Made by a program: the position numbers and the translations under genes. DNA of 64,000 nt from Synechococcus sp. BSA11S (lineage in GTDB: Bacteria > Cyanobacteriota > Cyanobacteriia > PCC-6307 > Cyanobiaceae). The notes under the pieces are model-generated. The model worked only from the letters and a program-made list of their open reading frames with translations. It made no database searches and had not been told where the DNA came from. Below are positions 1 to 8,518 of the stretch, one piece after another (position 1 is the first letter of the stretch; each line of letters begins with the position of its first letter). Where the stretch lies: assembly GCF_014224355.1 (NCBI RefSeq), contig NZ_VNWP01000010.1:1-64000 (forward strand). Direction: 5' to 3'.

Positions 1-499
1 GCCGGGTCCGCTTTTTGGCTGTGGACTGCTCGTAATCACCAAAACCGAACTGCTTGACGCCCATGAAGCCTGTAAACGGTTGGGATCACAAGGCCATTCT
101 CGCGCAGGGTGGTGGGGTTTTCCAGAGGCTCCCTAGCTCTGCCAACCAAGCGTGTCGCAATCCCTGCAACCAGAAAAGAACTTTTAGGACTTAACGCCAG
201 AAAAGTCAGACTCCAGCAAGACACAGACAAGAACGCTATTGAGGACCAGCCGTCTATGCCGCCAGCGTTGATCACAAGCAGAAAGAAACTTGGCAGTAGA
301 ATTACCGTTACGAGGAGCAGGAGTCAAATCCGACCGATCACCGCCCAATCAAAAATATAAATTTGCTATCTTAAATGGGAACAAATGCATAATAGACTGA
401 ACCAATAGTCTCCACAACCCATAACTTGAAGCCAACGCCTGGAGGCGCAGCAGGAACCACCAAGTCGAAAACCGGAGCTCCGCGCAGCCCTCTTACAAC
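1..499. other. No supported gene
   Basis: This edge stretch is visibly less GC-rich than the rest of the window. It holds only short open frames on both strands, none with a recognisable motif, signal peptide or ribosome binding site. I see nothing that can be annotated here apart from the terminator that follows. Confidence 0.5.
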
Positions 500-532
500 A
501 AAAAAAACATCCAACAGCAAAGCCGCTGGATG
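500..532 (-). terminator. Rho-independent terminator of the pilin gene
   Basis: Read on the minus strand, an 8-bp stem (CATCCAGC pairing with GTTGGATG, one G-U pair) closes a 9-nt loop and is followed directly by eight T residues. It lies about 55 bases downstream of the stop of the minus-strand pilin-like gene, where that gene's terminator is expected. Confidence 0.8.
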
Positions 533-588
533 AAGAGAGGTTTTCTACAACTATAGTTGAGAAGAATGAGAGACAACACACTTGTCGC

Positions 589-1026
589 CTAGCTGAAGGC
601 GCAACTCAAAGCTCCAGCGGCGCCAATCGTAATCGTGGCAACTGTATTGCCATCAACTGACGTCTGGTCTAGGCAGCGAATTCCAGTTGGCATCGTTCCT
701 GAAGGCATCGTGGCCACAACAGTTCCACCGCCACCTGCGGCATCACAATTATTTTGCACACTGGCGGAGGCTGCGGTCGCAGTTATTCCGGCTGCAATGT
801 CCGAGGCGGCAATAACTGCACATTCCTTGCCAAGCCCAATTGCCTCTCCGACTAGAGCACCAGCCTGAGCGGCATCTCGAGCCCTAAGGTACTGGGGCAG
901 GGCAACAGCAGCCAAGATACCGACAACGGCTACCACGATCATCAACTCTACCAAGGTGAATCCGTCGGACAGAGCATGACGCCGACGCCTTTGAGAAAGC
1001 AACAGAAGCTGCATCTTCTTGTTCAT
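589..1026 (-). CDS. Type IV pilin-like protein (PilA/pseudopilin family)
   Basis: 145 residues. A basic leader of about 22 residues ends in a class III prepilin cleavage site, G followed by FTLVELMIVVAVVGILAAVA, with the conserved Glu at +5 of the mature protein and a hydrophobic N-terminal helix. PilD-type peptidase would cleave and N-methylate it, and it would then be assembled into a type IV pilus or competence pilus. The C-terminal part is Gly/Ala/Thr-rich with a few Cys that could form the usual disulfide loop. It is monocistronic with its own terminator. A major pilin role is plausible, but the short globular domain also fits a minor pilin, so no symbol is given. The start at ATG 1026 gives the basic leader MNKKMQ. 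Confidence 0.85.
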   Translation of the reverse strand: MNKKMQLLLLSQRRRRHALSDGFTLVELMIVVAVVGILAAVALPQYLRARDAAQAGALVGEAIGLGKECAVIAASDIAAGITATAASASVQNNCDAAGGGGTVVATMPSGTMPTGIRCLDQTSVDGNTVATITIGAAGALSCAFS

Positions 1027-1549
1027 GATGTTAGCCAGATTAATGGACAGAGAAAGACGTCACTGATGGCAACGCCTGTTTCATTGAATAGCTTCTTCTC
1101 TCAGGCCAGCCATGTCAACCGTGGTGAACGATCCATGAAGCCATGTCAATTCGGCAGTTAGCGCACTCTTCGCCCCCATAACCTGTTGCACTGGAATGGA
1201 TCCGCAGCCTGTAGCAGGCTTATCCTGAGAAAACCTGCAAGTGGCCTCATCATACTTTCAGAAGAATCTCAGCATTTCTGCTTTCTGTCATTGAAGTGTC
1301 AAGACGTACCACCGCCGAGACGTGGAAGCATGAGCACCTCCCTATGCCACTGCACACTTGGCCTGGAGCCGAGCGGGATAGATGTCGACTCGTCAGCCGG
1401 TGGGTTGTTAGAGCAGCGCGACACCTCAACCAGATCGTCTTCGAACAAGCACCTTGCCAAGCTGCTCAATGTTTACATCCTCTACCTTCACAAGAAGTTC
1501 GAGCGTCCCGGCGAGCCCACCCGGATGCAGACCGTGCACGTTGTCGGCT
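1027..1549. other. Intergenic region without a supported gene
   Basis: The stretch lies between the divergently read pilin promoter side and the 3' end of the histidine kinase. The open frames here overlap one another on the plus strand, have no SD sequence or domain, and one runs antisense into the kinase. The pilin promoter should be near 1027-1120, but no convincing -35/-10 pair stands out. Confidence 0.4.
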
Positions 1550-2977
1550 CTACACTGGTGAAGAGCAAGTAGAAGAACTCAACTGCACCCGCTCCAGTAC
1601 CAGCTGGAAGTCGGCCCCGCCACCGGGGGCGTCCAACAACCGCACCTCACCACCCATGCGGCGCATCAGCAGCCGCACCATCGCAAGGCCGATTCCGCTT
1701 CCGCTGGCATTGGCTTCAGAGGAGCCCCGAACGAAATGCTCGAAGATGCGCTCCCGCTCCGTTAGGGGTACACCGAGGCCGTGGTCGAGCACGTGCAACA
1801 CCGCCTTGCTCGCAGTGGTGGAGCTGAACAGCTCGATCGGGGTGCCCTGCGGCGTGTACTTGAGAGCGTTCTCCACCAGGTTGGTGAGGCACTCCTGAAG
1901 CCTCTCGCTGTCGCCCAGGCCGAGCGGAGGTGATCCTTCACCCGGGGCGCGAAGCCGCAGGCGTGCATCGGCCAGGGGCTCAAGTCGCTCGAAAGCCACC
2001 AGCAGGGCATCGTCGAGATCGAGTTGATCGCGGACTAGCCGAAGGCGACCGGCCTCCTCTCGGGCGATGTCGAGCAACTCGCTCACCAGCCGGCCCATTC
2101 GCCTGGCTTCGCGCACAATCAGATCCAGTTCGAGGCCGCCGTCAAGGCGACTGCCCTGGCGCTTCAAGCTCTGCGCATAGCCGCTGATCAGGGTGATCGG
2201 TGTGCGCAGTTCGTGGGCCACCCCATCCACGAAGGCCTGCTGCCGCTTGCGTCCAGCAGCCAAGCGATCCAGCAAGGCGTTGAAGGACGCCACGATCGGC
2301 TGCAGTTCCTGCGGCTGCCCACTGGCGGACAGCCGTGCCTGCTCCAACCGCTCGACATCGATCCGTCTCAGCTGGGTGCTGAGCTGATCCAGCGGCAGCA
2401 ACGTGCGATGAAACACCAACCGCAGCAAGGCGCTTGTGAGCAGGGACGCAAGCCCTGCAGAGGCCAACAGCAGCAACAGCACAGTGTTGAGACGCTCCTC
2501 ATCGGCCGTGATGTCTTCCACCACCACCAAGGATGCAGGCCGCCCAGAGAAACTGAGCGCCTTGCTGCTGCACAGAAACTGGCTCTTGCCGACAGACAAG
2601 CTCACCAAGGGGGTGCCCACAGGGCACCGCTTTTCGGCTTTACCCACCAGCTCCGGCAGTGGCACCGGAAGAGGAACCCTGGCGTTGGGGCGAGGCCAGC
2701 GATAGGGACGCCCCGGCTTCAGCTCCAGCCACAGCAGCCGGCCTGGAGACAAGACCTCATCCAGCTTGGACTGGAATTCCGCAGGGCCAGCACTGGGGGA
2801 GAGCTCCGCCAGGTCCTGACGGACCAGGTCAGCAGCCTTTTGAAGGCGCTGGGCTCGAGATCGACTCAGCAATTCACGCTGCACCAGAACCAAAAGGGCA
2901 AGACCGGCAAGCACCGCCAGCAGGCTGCTGGTCTGCAAGCGGCGACGCAATGACGCACTGGGGAGGTTTGGCTTCAT
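1550..2977 (-). CDS. Membrane sensor histidine kinase
   Basis: 475 residues from ATG 2977. A first membrane helix (about residues 20-35) and a second (about 165-195) flank an extracytoplasmic sensor segment. A HAMP-like linker follows, then the H-box AHELRTPITLISGYAQS near residue 255 with the phosphoacceptor His. The N-box NLVENALKYTPQGTP and the ATP-lid motifs DHGLGVP and SGSGIGLAMV complete an orthodox HisKA/HATPase_c kinase. The chosen start overlaps the stop of the upstream gene by ATGA; an in-frame ATG at 2992 is possible but less economical. No response regulator is visible nearby, so the partner must be encoded elsewhere. The signal is unknown. The sensor loop contains two Cys, and a metal or redox signal is speculation. 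Confidence 0.9.
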   Translation of the reverse strand: MKPNLPSASLRRRLQTSSLLAVLAGLALLVLVQRELLSRSRAQRLQKAADLVRQDLAELSPSAGPAEFQSKLDEVLSPGRLLWLELKPGRPYRWPRPNARVPLPVPLPELVGKAEKRCPVGTPLVSLSVGKSQFLCSSKALSFSGRPASLVVVEDITADEERLNTVLLLLLASAGLASLLTSALLRLVFHRTLLPLDQLSTQLRRIDVERLEQARLSASGQPQELQPIVASFNALLDRLAAGRKRQQAFVDGVAHELRTPITLISGYAQSLKRQGSRLDGGLELDLIVREARRMGRLVSELLDIAREEAGRLRLVRDQLDLDDALLVAFERLEPLADARLRLRAPGEGSPPLGLGDSERLQECLTNLVENALKYTPQGTPIELFSSTTASKAVLHVLDHGLGVPLTERERIFEHFVRGSSEANASGSGIGLAMVRLLMRRMGGEVRLLDAPGGGADFQLVLERVQLSSSTCSSPV

Positions 2978-3354
2978 TGGCCCACCGGGCACAGAAAGGC
3001 CCCATCGACAGGATTGAGTGTTGCTGTAACCCGCCTCTGGCGCAACAAGATGGCCATCAGGTCCCTGGCCCCGAATCGTCCTGGCGGAATCGGCTGCCCG
3101 AGCGACTCCACCCAGTCCTTGATCCGATGCATTGGAAGGCGCTCGCTCAGGGAGCTATCAGCTGCCATCAGGACATAGCTGTTGCTGGAGGGTCGCGAAC
3201 GCACAAACCTGGCCTCACTGACATATCTGAGTGAGCCCAGGCGCAGGGCTAAGCCCAAGGGAGCGGAGTGAAGACATTCGATCTTGAGGGGGATTACCGG
3301 CAGCGCACGGTTGATCTGCCCTTCCATCATCCCTCCTTCGGCACTTGAACACAC
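2974..3354 (-). CDS. Unknown protein translationally coupled to the histidine kinase
   Basis: 126 residues, or 118 from the alternative ATG at 3330. I do not recognise the family. It has no signal peptide or membrane helix, a basic middle (SEARFVRSRPSSNSYVL) and a C-terminal stretch ending near the kinase start. Its stop overlaps the kinase start by ATGA on the minus strand, so the two are almost certainly co-translated, which suggests an accessory role in signalling. It has no phosphoacceptor Asp pattern and no winged-helix, so it is not a response regulator. Confidence 0.55.
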   Translation of the reverse strand: MCSSAEGGMMEGQINRALPVIPLKIECLHSAPLGLALRLGSLRYVSEARFVRSRPSSNSYVLMAADSSLSERLPMHRIKDWVESLGQPIPPGRFGARDLMAILLRQRRVTATLNPVDGAFLCPVGQ

Positions 3355-4179
3355 CTGGGGCGGTGAAAAGAAGATCTGGTGAGAGCAGGACTAAGGGGAC
3401 GGGTTCAGACCGTCCCTGACGTCACTTCAGCATCGTTGGCAATCTAGGGAACCCAATTTGTGGTCTTCAACCCCAGAACAGCGGCTGGGGGTGCCGGAGC
3501 AGCAACGTCGTTCAAGACCATACAGACGTTCTTGTACCAGTCGTCGGCTGCATTCCAACTGACCTGGGGCCCAACCCCACAAGTTATCGGCGATTCCTCT
3601 CTCTTTTGAATTCACTAATCACCTGAACGGAACGATGCCGGCTTCAGCCACATCGCTTGCCTCGCGGTTGGTTGTGCTCCTGGAAAGCTGCGGCCGGCAT
3701 CCCAGAGGAAATGAGGCAGGCGATCTGGGTCATGCCTGATTCGTCGGGACCCGTCTGAGTAGCGCCAGCAGCAACTTCTTGCTTCCTATTGGCTAAGCAG
3801 TGGATCGGATGTCGCCTCAAATACTTAACACCGAAGACAGGACTTCTAGCCCAGAGCATCACAGCCGCATTGGGGATTTAGTGCTGCATTGCGCATCATC
3901 TTCTGGGATGGGGTCCTCTGCTTGCAGAGCGGCCTGCATCAGACCGCAGACACCGTCAGGGGTTCAACGCAAGAGCCCATCAAAGGATCAACAACACTAC
4001 CACGTTTTCCGCGAAAGCCCAGAGACGATTGTTATGGCAATACCTTGCCAAGGCTTCAGAAATTAGGAGCTTTTCCTGACGATTCTGGGACAGATTTTCT
4101 GTCTCCTGTCAGTTGATCGTTCAACTCCCGTGGCGATGGATCAAGTGTCGAACAGTGGCTCTGCCTCAACCCTCAACCC
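3355..4179. other. Long intergenic stretch without a supported gene
   Basis: About 800 bases between the kinase operon (leading away on the minus strand) and the 3' end of the pseudopilin operon. Base composition is lower in GC than the neighbouring genes. The open frames are short, mutually overlapping and motif-free. It may hold the promoter of the kinase operon near 3360-3450 and decayed sequence beyond that. Confidence 0.45.
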
Positions 4180-4839
4180 TCAACCCGCCCCAGCCACCAG
4201 CTCACTGCGCACCCGCTGCAGCGGACCGCCGCCGTCGGCGAAACTCTGCTCCAGCCGCATGGCCACCAGCTGGGTCGCTGGATCCAGGCAGGCGGAGAAA
4301 GGCAAGCCTGAGGAGCTGTTCATCTCCTGGGCACCGCTCAAGCCGCCACAACCCGTCCAGGCATTGGGCTGGGCCGCCAGGCCATCGAGCACCACGCGGC
4401 TCTGCGCTGTCGTGCCGTCTTCGATGCGCCCTTCCAGTCCGTAGGCCGGTCCGCAGCGCACCAGCACCTGGCCGCGCCAGATCCCGCTCGGTGGCGCCCC
4501 CACCGAATAGGTGATCAGCTGGCCCTGGCGCTGGAGTTGCAGCACCACCCGCCGTCCGGAGGTTCCGCAGCTCACCGGTAGCGAGGCCGGCTCATTCACC
4601 ACGTCCGTCGCCCCCTCCAGATCAGCCCGGATCAGGGCCAGGGCACGCCGCTGGTAGCTGCGCTCCCGCACCAGCCGGGAGAACTGCCGCGCGTTGCGCC
4701 CCTCCCCCAGCAGCGCCTGCACCACCACACCGCAGACCAGCAGGCCCAGGGCCATGGCCAGCAGCAACTCCACCAGCCCGAAACCTGCGTTGCGCTGCCG
4801 AAGCGTTCTCTGAACCGTGGTGATCGTCATCAGCGTCAA
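4180..4839 (-). CDS. Minor pseudopilin, PilW-like
   Basis: 219 residues. The N-terminus carries the prepilin signature G before FGLVELLLAMALGLLVCGVV, with Glu at +5 and a hydrophobic helix (about residues 20-40). This is followed by a region typical of PilW-type minor pilins, with several Cys (VSCGTSG, VRCGPAYG, WTGCGG, SACLDP). It is the last gene of a four-gene operon and its ATG overlaps the upstream stop by ATGA. Products of such operons prime the type IV pilus or competence pilus at its tip. Assignment to PilW rather than another minor pilin rests on length and order only. Confidence 0.75.
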   Translation of the reverse strand: MTLMTITTVQRTLRQRNAGFGLVELLLAMALGLLVCGVVVQALLGEGRNARQFSRLVRERSYQRRALALIRADLEGATDVVNEPASLPVSCGTSGRRVVLQLQRQGQLITYSVGAPPSGIWRGQVLVRCGPAYGLEGRIEDGTTAQSRVVLDGLAAQPNAWTGCGGLSGAQEMNSSSGLPFSACLDPATQLVAMRLEQSFADGGGPLQRVRSELVAGAG

Positions 4840-5372
4840 AGGGTTGGGTCAGGGCTGCAGGCCGTGCTGTCGGGGCGGCCGCCGGCAGCGCCGCCATAGC
4901 GGCCGAGGCGCACCACTCCCAGGGGCAGGGCCATCACCAGGCAGCGGCGCAGCTCGGTGCCGGCACTGGTGAGCACCACCGTGCCCCCGTCCAGCACCAG
5001 GCCGTTGCTGCTGAAGCGCAGGGTGTCTGGGAGGTTGTGGTTCAGCTCGATCGAGCCGTTCTCCACCCCTTCCCCCAGGGCCATCGCCGCCCGCTCGCAA
5101 CCGATCAGCGATCCACTGGATGGGGCCTGCCAGCCTCCTGGTGCAAGGCTCAGGCCACAGGGGCGTCCCAGCCGTTCCGCCTCCGCACGGCCCCGCTCGA
5201 TCCCCAGCACCAGCCGCCGGGTGGCCACCTCAAGCCGCTGCCGCGCCATCGATTCGCCCCCGGCCTGAATCGCCAGCCCTGCCAGCACCAGCAGCACCGA
5301 CACCCCCACCAGCAGCTCGGTGAGGGAAAAGCCCTGAGCGGCGACCCTTGACCCGTTGAATCGCCTGGTCAT
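4836..5372 (-). CDS. Pseudopilin, GspH/FimT-like
   Basis: 178 residues from ATG 5372, which overlaps the upstream stop by ATGA; an in-frame ATG at 5381 is an alternative. A short basic leader (MTRRFNGSRVAAQG) precedes the cleavage site and the helix FSLTELLVGVSVLLVLAGLA. The periplasmic part contains the GspH/FimT pattern (ARQRLEVATRRLVLGIERGRAEA, then a beta-rich region with CGLSLAPGGWQ). The family contributes to the tip of type II secretion and type IV pili. It is third in the operon. Confidence 0.75.
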   Translation of the reverse strand: MTRRFNGSRVAAQGFSLTELLVGVSVLLVLAGLAIQAGGESMARQRLEVATRRLVLGIERGRAEAERLGRPCGLSLAPGGWQAPSSGSLIGCERAAMALGEGVENGSIELNHNLPDTLRFSSNGLVLDGGTVVLTSAGTELRRCLVMALPLGVVRLGRYGGAAGGRPDSTACSPDPTL

Positions 5373-5788
5373 GGCCTGCACAGGCCATGGGCCGCCGGAG
5401 CGAACAGGCGTTTGCGCTCGATGCCATCGGCCGTCGCCGTCAACCAGAGGGCACCGGCTCCTTCCGTCTCAGCCGATTCTGGCGTCAGCACGATCCCCGC
5501 AGGCAGGGAGGAACGGGCGGTGCTCAGCTGCAAGCCCATCCATTCCGCCGCATTGGCGCAGCTCATCGGCACCTCCGCTCCTGCGGCCCCCGCCGCCTCC
5601 ACTTGCGCAGCGGCCGCCAGGCGCATCGCCCGCTCCCGCTGCAACAGCTCCATGTCGATCTGGCGCAGGAGCTCCTGCCGTTGCTGGGCGCGATGGTTCC
5701 AGGCCAGGGCCGATCCCCACAGCTGCACTGAACCGTTCGCCGCCAGGGCGAACACCACCGACGACACCATCACCTCCACCAGCGTCAT
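5369..5788 (-). CDS. Minor prepilin, PilV-like, with no visible leader peptide
   Basis: 139 residues. The sequence opens directly with MTLVEVMVSSVVFALAANGS, which is the mature N-terminal helix of a pilin with Glu at position 5. No leader is encoded after the ATG at 5788, which overlaps the preceding stop by ATGA. Reading upstream in frame gives SAGDGA before the Met, with no ATG, GTG or TTG nearby. Either an unusual start supplies a leader or the protein is unprocessed. A helical region rich in Gln/Glu/Arg and one Cys pair candidate (MSCANAAEW, HGLCRP) follow. Second gene of the pseudopilin operon. Confidence 0.6.
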   Translation of the reverse strand: MTLVEVMVSSVVFALAANGSVQLWGSALAWNHRAQQRQELLRQIDMELLQRERAMRLAAAAQVEAAGAAGAEVPMSCANAAEWMGLQLSTARSSLPAGIVLTPESAETEGAGALWLTATADGIERKRLFAPAAHGLCRP

Positions 5789-6345
5789 CGCCCCATCCCC
5801 CGCAGACCCGCCACGCGCAGGGGCTGTGGGGCCTCCCCCGCCAGCTCCAGCGCATACAACCGCTGCACAGCCCCATCGCTCAGTTCCAGCCGCAGTTCAC
5901 CCGGATGGCCTGTGACGCCCGGCACCCCAGGTGTCCACGACACCAGCCGGTAGTCGCTCTCTCCCACCCGTCCGCTCAGCAGAGGCGCTGGATCAAGCCC
6001 TGCCCCGCAACCGGGCACCGGCGCAATCCAGGCACTGGAGGCCAGGGGCAACAGGCAGGCGTGCTCACCGCTCAAGCTGCTCGCCACCTGCTCCGCCGCC
6101 GACGCCAGGGCGTCCTCCAGCCGCCGCTGCTCCAGCTCCGCCGCCGCCAGCCGGCTGCCCTGCAGCGCAACCGTCTGCACCGACAGCGCACTCAGCATCA
6201 ACACCAGCGACACCCCGAACGCCAGCGGCAGCAGAAAACCCTGCTCACCCTCCGGCGCCTGTCTGCGCCAGATCCCCAGGGCCCTACAGCTTCTCACCGT
6301 CCATGGAACCGCCATCGGCGGACTCCTCAATCCACGATCCCCCAA
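5785..6345 (-). CDS. PilX-like pilus assembly protein
   Basis: 186 residues, or 176 from ATG 6315. A basic N-terminal segment is followed by EQGFLLPLAFGVSLVLMLSA, a hydrophobic helix that lacks the conserved Glu at +5, as in PilX-type minor pilins. After it comes a helical region rich in Glu and Arg (LAAAELEQRRLEDALASAAEQ) and a beta-rich C-terminus with two Cys. It is the first gene of a four-gene operon read toward lower coordinates, and its stop overlaps the next start. The family label is inferred from the N-terminus and the operon order. Confidence 0.6.
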   Translation of the reverse strand: MGDRGLRSPPMAVPWTVRSCRALGIWRRQAPEGEQGFLLPLAFGVSLVLMLSALSVQTVALQGSRLAAAELEQRRLEDALASAAEQVASSLSGEHACLLPLASSAWIAPVPGCGAGLDPAPLLSGRVGESDYRLVSWTPGVPGVTGHPGELRLELSDGAVQRLYALELAGEAPQPLRVAGLRGMGR

Positions 6346-6446
6346 GCGTTCCCAGCCGGGGGCGTGGTGCTCCCCGGTTCAGGCGGGGCTGGGCGCTGGC
6401 TTCAACAAACGTTGCATGGACTCAGAGCTGCGCATCAATATGTGGC

Positions 6447-6638
6447 ATGCGCACCACTCTCAATCTCGACGACGACCTCCTCAAGCAGGCTCAGCTGATC
6501 AGCGGCATCAGTGAGCGCACCCAGCTGGTCCGCGAAGCGCTCAAAGCCCTCGTGCAACGAGAAAGCGCCCGCCGGCTTGCCGCACTCGGTGGTTCTGAGC
6601 CCCAGCTCGAAGCCATCCCGCGTCGCCTGGCCTACTGA
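6447..6638 (+). CDS. Orphan ribbon-helix-helix antitoxin (VapB/DUF2191 type)
   Basis: 63 residues starting MRTTLNLDDDLLKQAQLISG, the typical N-terminal beta strand and first helix of the VapB-like DUF2191 antitoxins that bind operator DNA as dimers. The C-terminal tail (GGSEPQLEAIPRR) is the usual toxin-wrapping tail. No PIN-domain toxin follows: the next plus-strand gene is a paralogue about 950 bases on, and the DNA immediately downstream is read on the other strand. It therefore looks like an orphan antitoxin. Counted by eye it is about 65% identical to the product at 7594-7788. Confidence 0.75.
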   Translation: MRTTLNLDDDLLKQAQLISGISERTQLVREALKALVQRESARRLAALGGSEPQLEAIPRRLAY

Positions 6639-6874
6639 TTCAGCGTTGCCGCCAGCTTCGGGTTCCACTGGGGGAGGCTCTCCCACTCCCGGCGGCTGTA
6701 GACGAGCAGATCGGTGGCCAGCGGAAGATCGGCCGTGTCCCAGGGGCGCAGGCGTTCCCAGATCGGCAGCTCGCACTGCCGCAGCACCAGCAGCAGATCC
6801 AGATCGCTGCCTGGAACTGGGCCAGCGCAGCACGGACCCACTCGATGATCGCTGTGGCATGGAACAGGCCCTGC
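6632..6874 (-). pseudogene. Remnant of a nucleotidyltransferase-like gene
   Basis: Minus-strand residues near the 3' end read GSDLDLLLVLRQCELPIWER and run on to LLVYSRREWESL, which resembles the GSxxDxD-containing core of small nucleotidyltransferase-fold proteins. The upstream part (AIIEWVRAALAQF) lies in a different frame. Loss of a single C in the TTCCAGG stretch near 6800 would explain the shift. The usual GS...RG loop before the Asp pair is not seen, so the gene is probably dead. Its 3' end overlaps the end of the convergent RHH antitoxin by seven bases. Confidence 0.45.
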
Positions 6875-7502
6875 TCAGACGTCCCAGATCGGAGCCAGAT
6901 CCAGCACCAGGGCAGGGAACAGATCTCCTCCATCCAGCTCCTTGGCGTCGTTGAGGCGCTCAGGGGTGGAGGCGGCCCCCGCGCGCCAGATCTCCACCGC
7001 CCTCTCCTCGGGCAGCAACAACCAGCCCAGCTGCGCCCCATTGGCCTGGTAGGCGTCCATCTTCTGGGGGCGCACTGACGCCACGGGGCCCTTCGCCTAA
7101 CGCGCTGGCCAGTTCCACCACCAGATCGGGGCAGAGGGGCGCAGAGCCACGGCGCTGCTCGGGGGTGAGCGCCTGCCACCGATCCAGATGCACCAGCGAG
7201 GCATCGGGGCTCAGCACCGAGCCATCGGGCAGGCGAAATCCGCTGGAGCTGTCGAACGCTTTCATGGGCAGGCCACTCCGGCGAACCGCCCACCAGAGCA
7301 ACGCCCCAAGGGCCTGGTTGCGGGCGCCGGCTTCGCTGCCGGTGGGGGTCATGGCAATGAGGCGGCCATCGGCCATCAGTTCGAGTACCGCATCGGGATT
7401 GGCCTGGCACACCAGCTCGAACTGATCGGGGTTGAGCCGTAGATCCCAGGGCAGCTGCAGCGGTTGCAGGGCCGCAGATGGGAGTGGCTGGGCCAGCGTC
7501 AT
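6875..7502 (-). pseudogene. Frameshifted Uma2-family (DUF820) gene
   Basis: The first frame, from ATG 7502, gives an orthodox Uma2 N-terminus with ending PDLVVELAS, the conserved PD(V/L)..E of the PD-(D/E)XK fold. At about 7085-7100 (a G3C4 stretch on the minus strand) the frame changes. The rest of the domain continues in another frame as KMDAYQANGAQLGWLLLPEE and VEIWRAGAA to a stop at 6875. Joined, the two frames restore a full-length protein of about 205 residues. Uma2 proteins are abundant in cyanobacteria and their substrates are unknown. As written the gene is broken by one indel. Confidence 0.75.
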
Positions 7503-7593
7503 GAAGCTTCCCCCTCGTGAACCTCACCGTAACGACATCGCTCGGCCCGGGCTGTCAGGGTTTAAGTCCCACGTCTCGGCGGCTGAATCGGGC

Positions 7594-7788
7594 ATGCGCA
7601 CCACCCTCACCCTCGACGACGATCTGCTCGCTCAGGCCGGAAAACTCAGCGGCATCAAGGAGAGCACCCAGCTGATCCGCGAGGCCCTCAAGGCCCTGAT
7701 CGAGCGGGAACGCTCACGCCGGCTGGTCCCCATGGGCGGCTCGGAGACCCAGATCGGACCACCCCCGCGCCACCGCCAGCTCTACTGA
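7594..7788 (+). CDS. Orphan ribbon-helix-helix antitoxin, second paralogue
   Basis: 64 residues, MRTTLTLDDDLLAQAGKLSG at the N-terminus and a variable tail ending PPPRHRQLY. Same family as the product at 6447-6638, with the sequence most conserved over the DNA-binding strand and first helix (39 of 60 aligned positions by eye). No PIN or RelE-like toxin follows: the next gene at 7834 is a different RHH antitoxin with its own toxin. The pair of paralogues brackets the broken Uma2 and nucleotidyltransferase genes, as if a segment had duplicated. Confidence 0.75.
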   Translation: MRTTLTLDDDLLAQAGKLSGIKESTQLIREALKALIERERSRRLVPMGGSETQIGPPPRHRQLY

Positions 7789-7833
7789 TTCAGAACATCG
7801 TTATCATGAATTGATAGCAATCCTTAAGGCGCC

Positions 7834-8067
7834 ATGGCGCAGCTCCTGATCCGGCAGCTGGATGATCAGGTGGTGGCCGCGCTCAGGGCCCGGGCCCGGG
7901 CTCAGGGCCTCTCCCTAGAGCAGAGCCTTCGCGACCTCCTCACCGCCGCGGCCCGGCAGGACGACGCCCTCAAAGGCGAGCTGGCTCGCCTGCGGGCCAC
8001 CACACCGCCTGCGGGCCGCAACCTTGATGTGGCGGCCCTGATCCGCGAGGACCGGGATGGCCGCTGA
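7834..8067 (+). CDS. FitA/Arc-type RHH antitoxin
   Basis: 77 residues. The N-terminus MAQLLIRQLDDQVVAALRAR and the following LSLEQSLRDLLTAAA match the FitA-like Arc/MetJ ribbon-helix-helix fold, with an acidic tail (ALIREDRDGR) that would occupy the toxin. It overlaps the PIN-domain gene by 11 bases and is co-transcribed with it. An AT-rich stretch (TTATCATGAATTGATAG, 7801-7817) immediately upstream is a candidate promoter and operator, since these antitoxins autoregulate. Confidence 0.8.
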   Translation: MAQLLIRQLDDQVVAALRARARAQGLSLEQSLRDLLTAAARQDDALKGELARLRATTPPAGRNLDVAALIREDRDGR

Positions 8068-8509
8068 ATCCGGCCCCTGGGTAGTGGACGCTTCGGTGGC
8101 CTTCGCCTGGTTTGCCGCCGTGCCGGGCTCCGAGCAGGCCGCCCGGTTGCTCGACGGCGGACCCGCCACCCTGCGACTGGCACCCGACCTGGTGCTGGTG
8201 GAACTGCTGAACGCGGGCTGGAAAAGTCTTCGGCTGGGGGCGATCAGCTCCGAACAGTTCCAGGTGTTGGCGAACCGCGCCGCCAAACCGTTCAGCCGCC
8301 TGATCCCATCCACCGCGCTGCTGGCTCGTGCCGCGCACTGGTGCCTGGAGCTTGATCACCCCGCCTATGACTGCCTTTACGTGGCCCTGGCCGAACCCGA
8401 ACAGACACGGGCCACCCTGATCACGGCGGATCAGCGGCTTCTTCGCAAGCTCCAGCAGCCGCTGCCTGGCCTTCCCGCTGCGCTCGATCTGGCCTGTCTC
8501 ACGGATTGA
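8057..8509 (+). CDS. PIN-domain ribonuclease toxin (VapC/FitB type)
   Basis: 150 residues. All four acidic positions of the PIN fold are visible: Asp in VVDASVAFAW, Glu in VELLNAGWK, Asp in YDCLYVALAE and Asp in LITADQRLL. The family cleaves tRNA or other RNA with Mg2+. It is translationally coupled to the RHH antitoxin gene in front (11-base overlap) and is probably an intact type II TA pair. It ends nine bases before the convergent lepA stop. Confidence 0.85.
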   Translation: MAAESGPWVVDASVAFAWFAAVPGSEQAARLLDGGPATLRLAPDLVLVELLNAGWKSLRLGAISSEQFQVLANRAAKPFSRLIPSTALLARAAHWCLELDHPAYDCLYVALAEPEQTRATLITADQRLLRKLQQPLPGLPAALDLACLTD

Positions 8510-8518
8510 GCGACAGCC

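Noticed and set aside
3427-4116. Several 60-90 residue frames considered as small genes
   Set aside because: They overlap on both strands, and lack SD sequences, motifs and the third-position bias of neighbouring genes.
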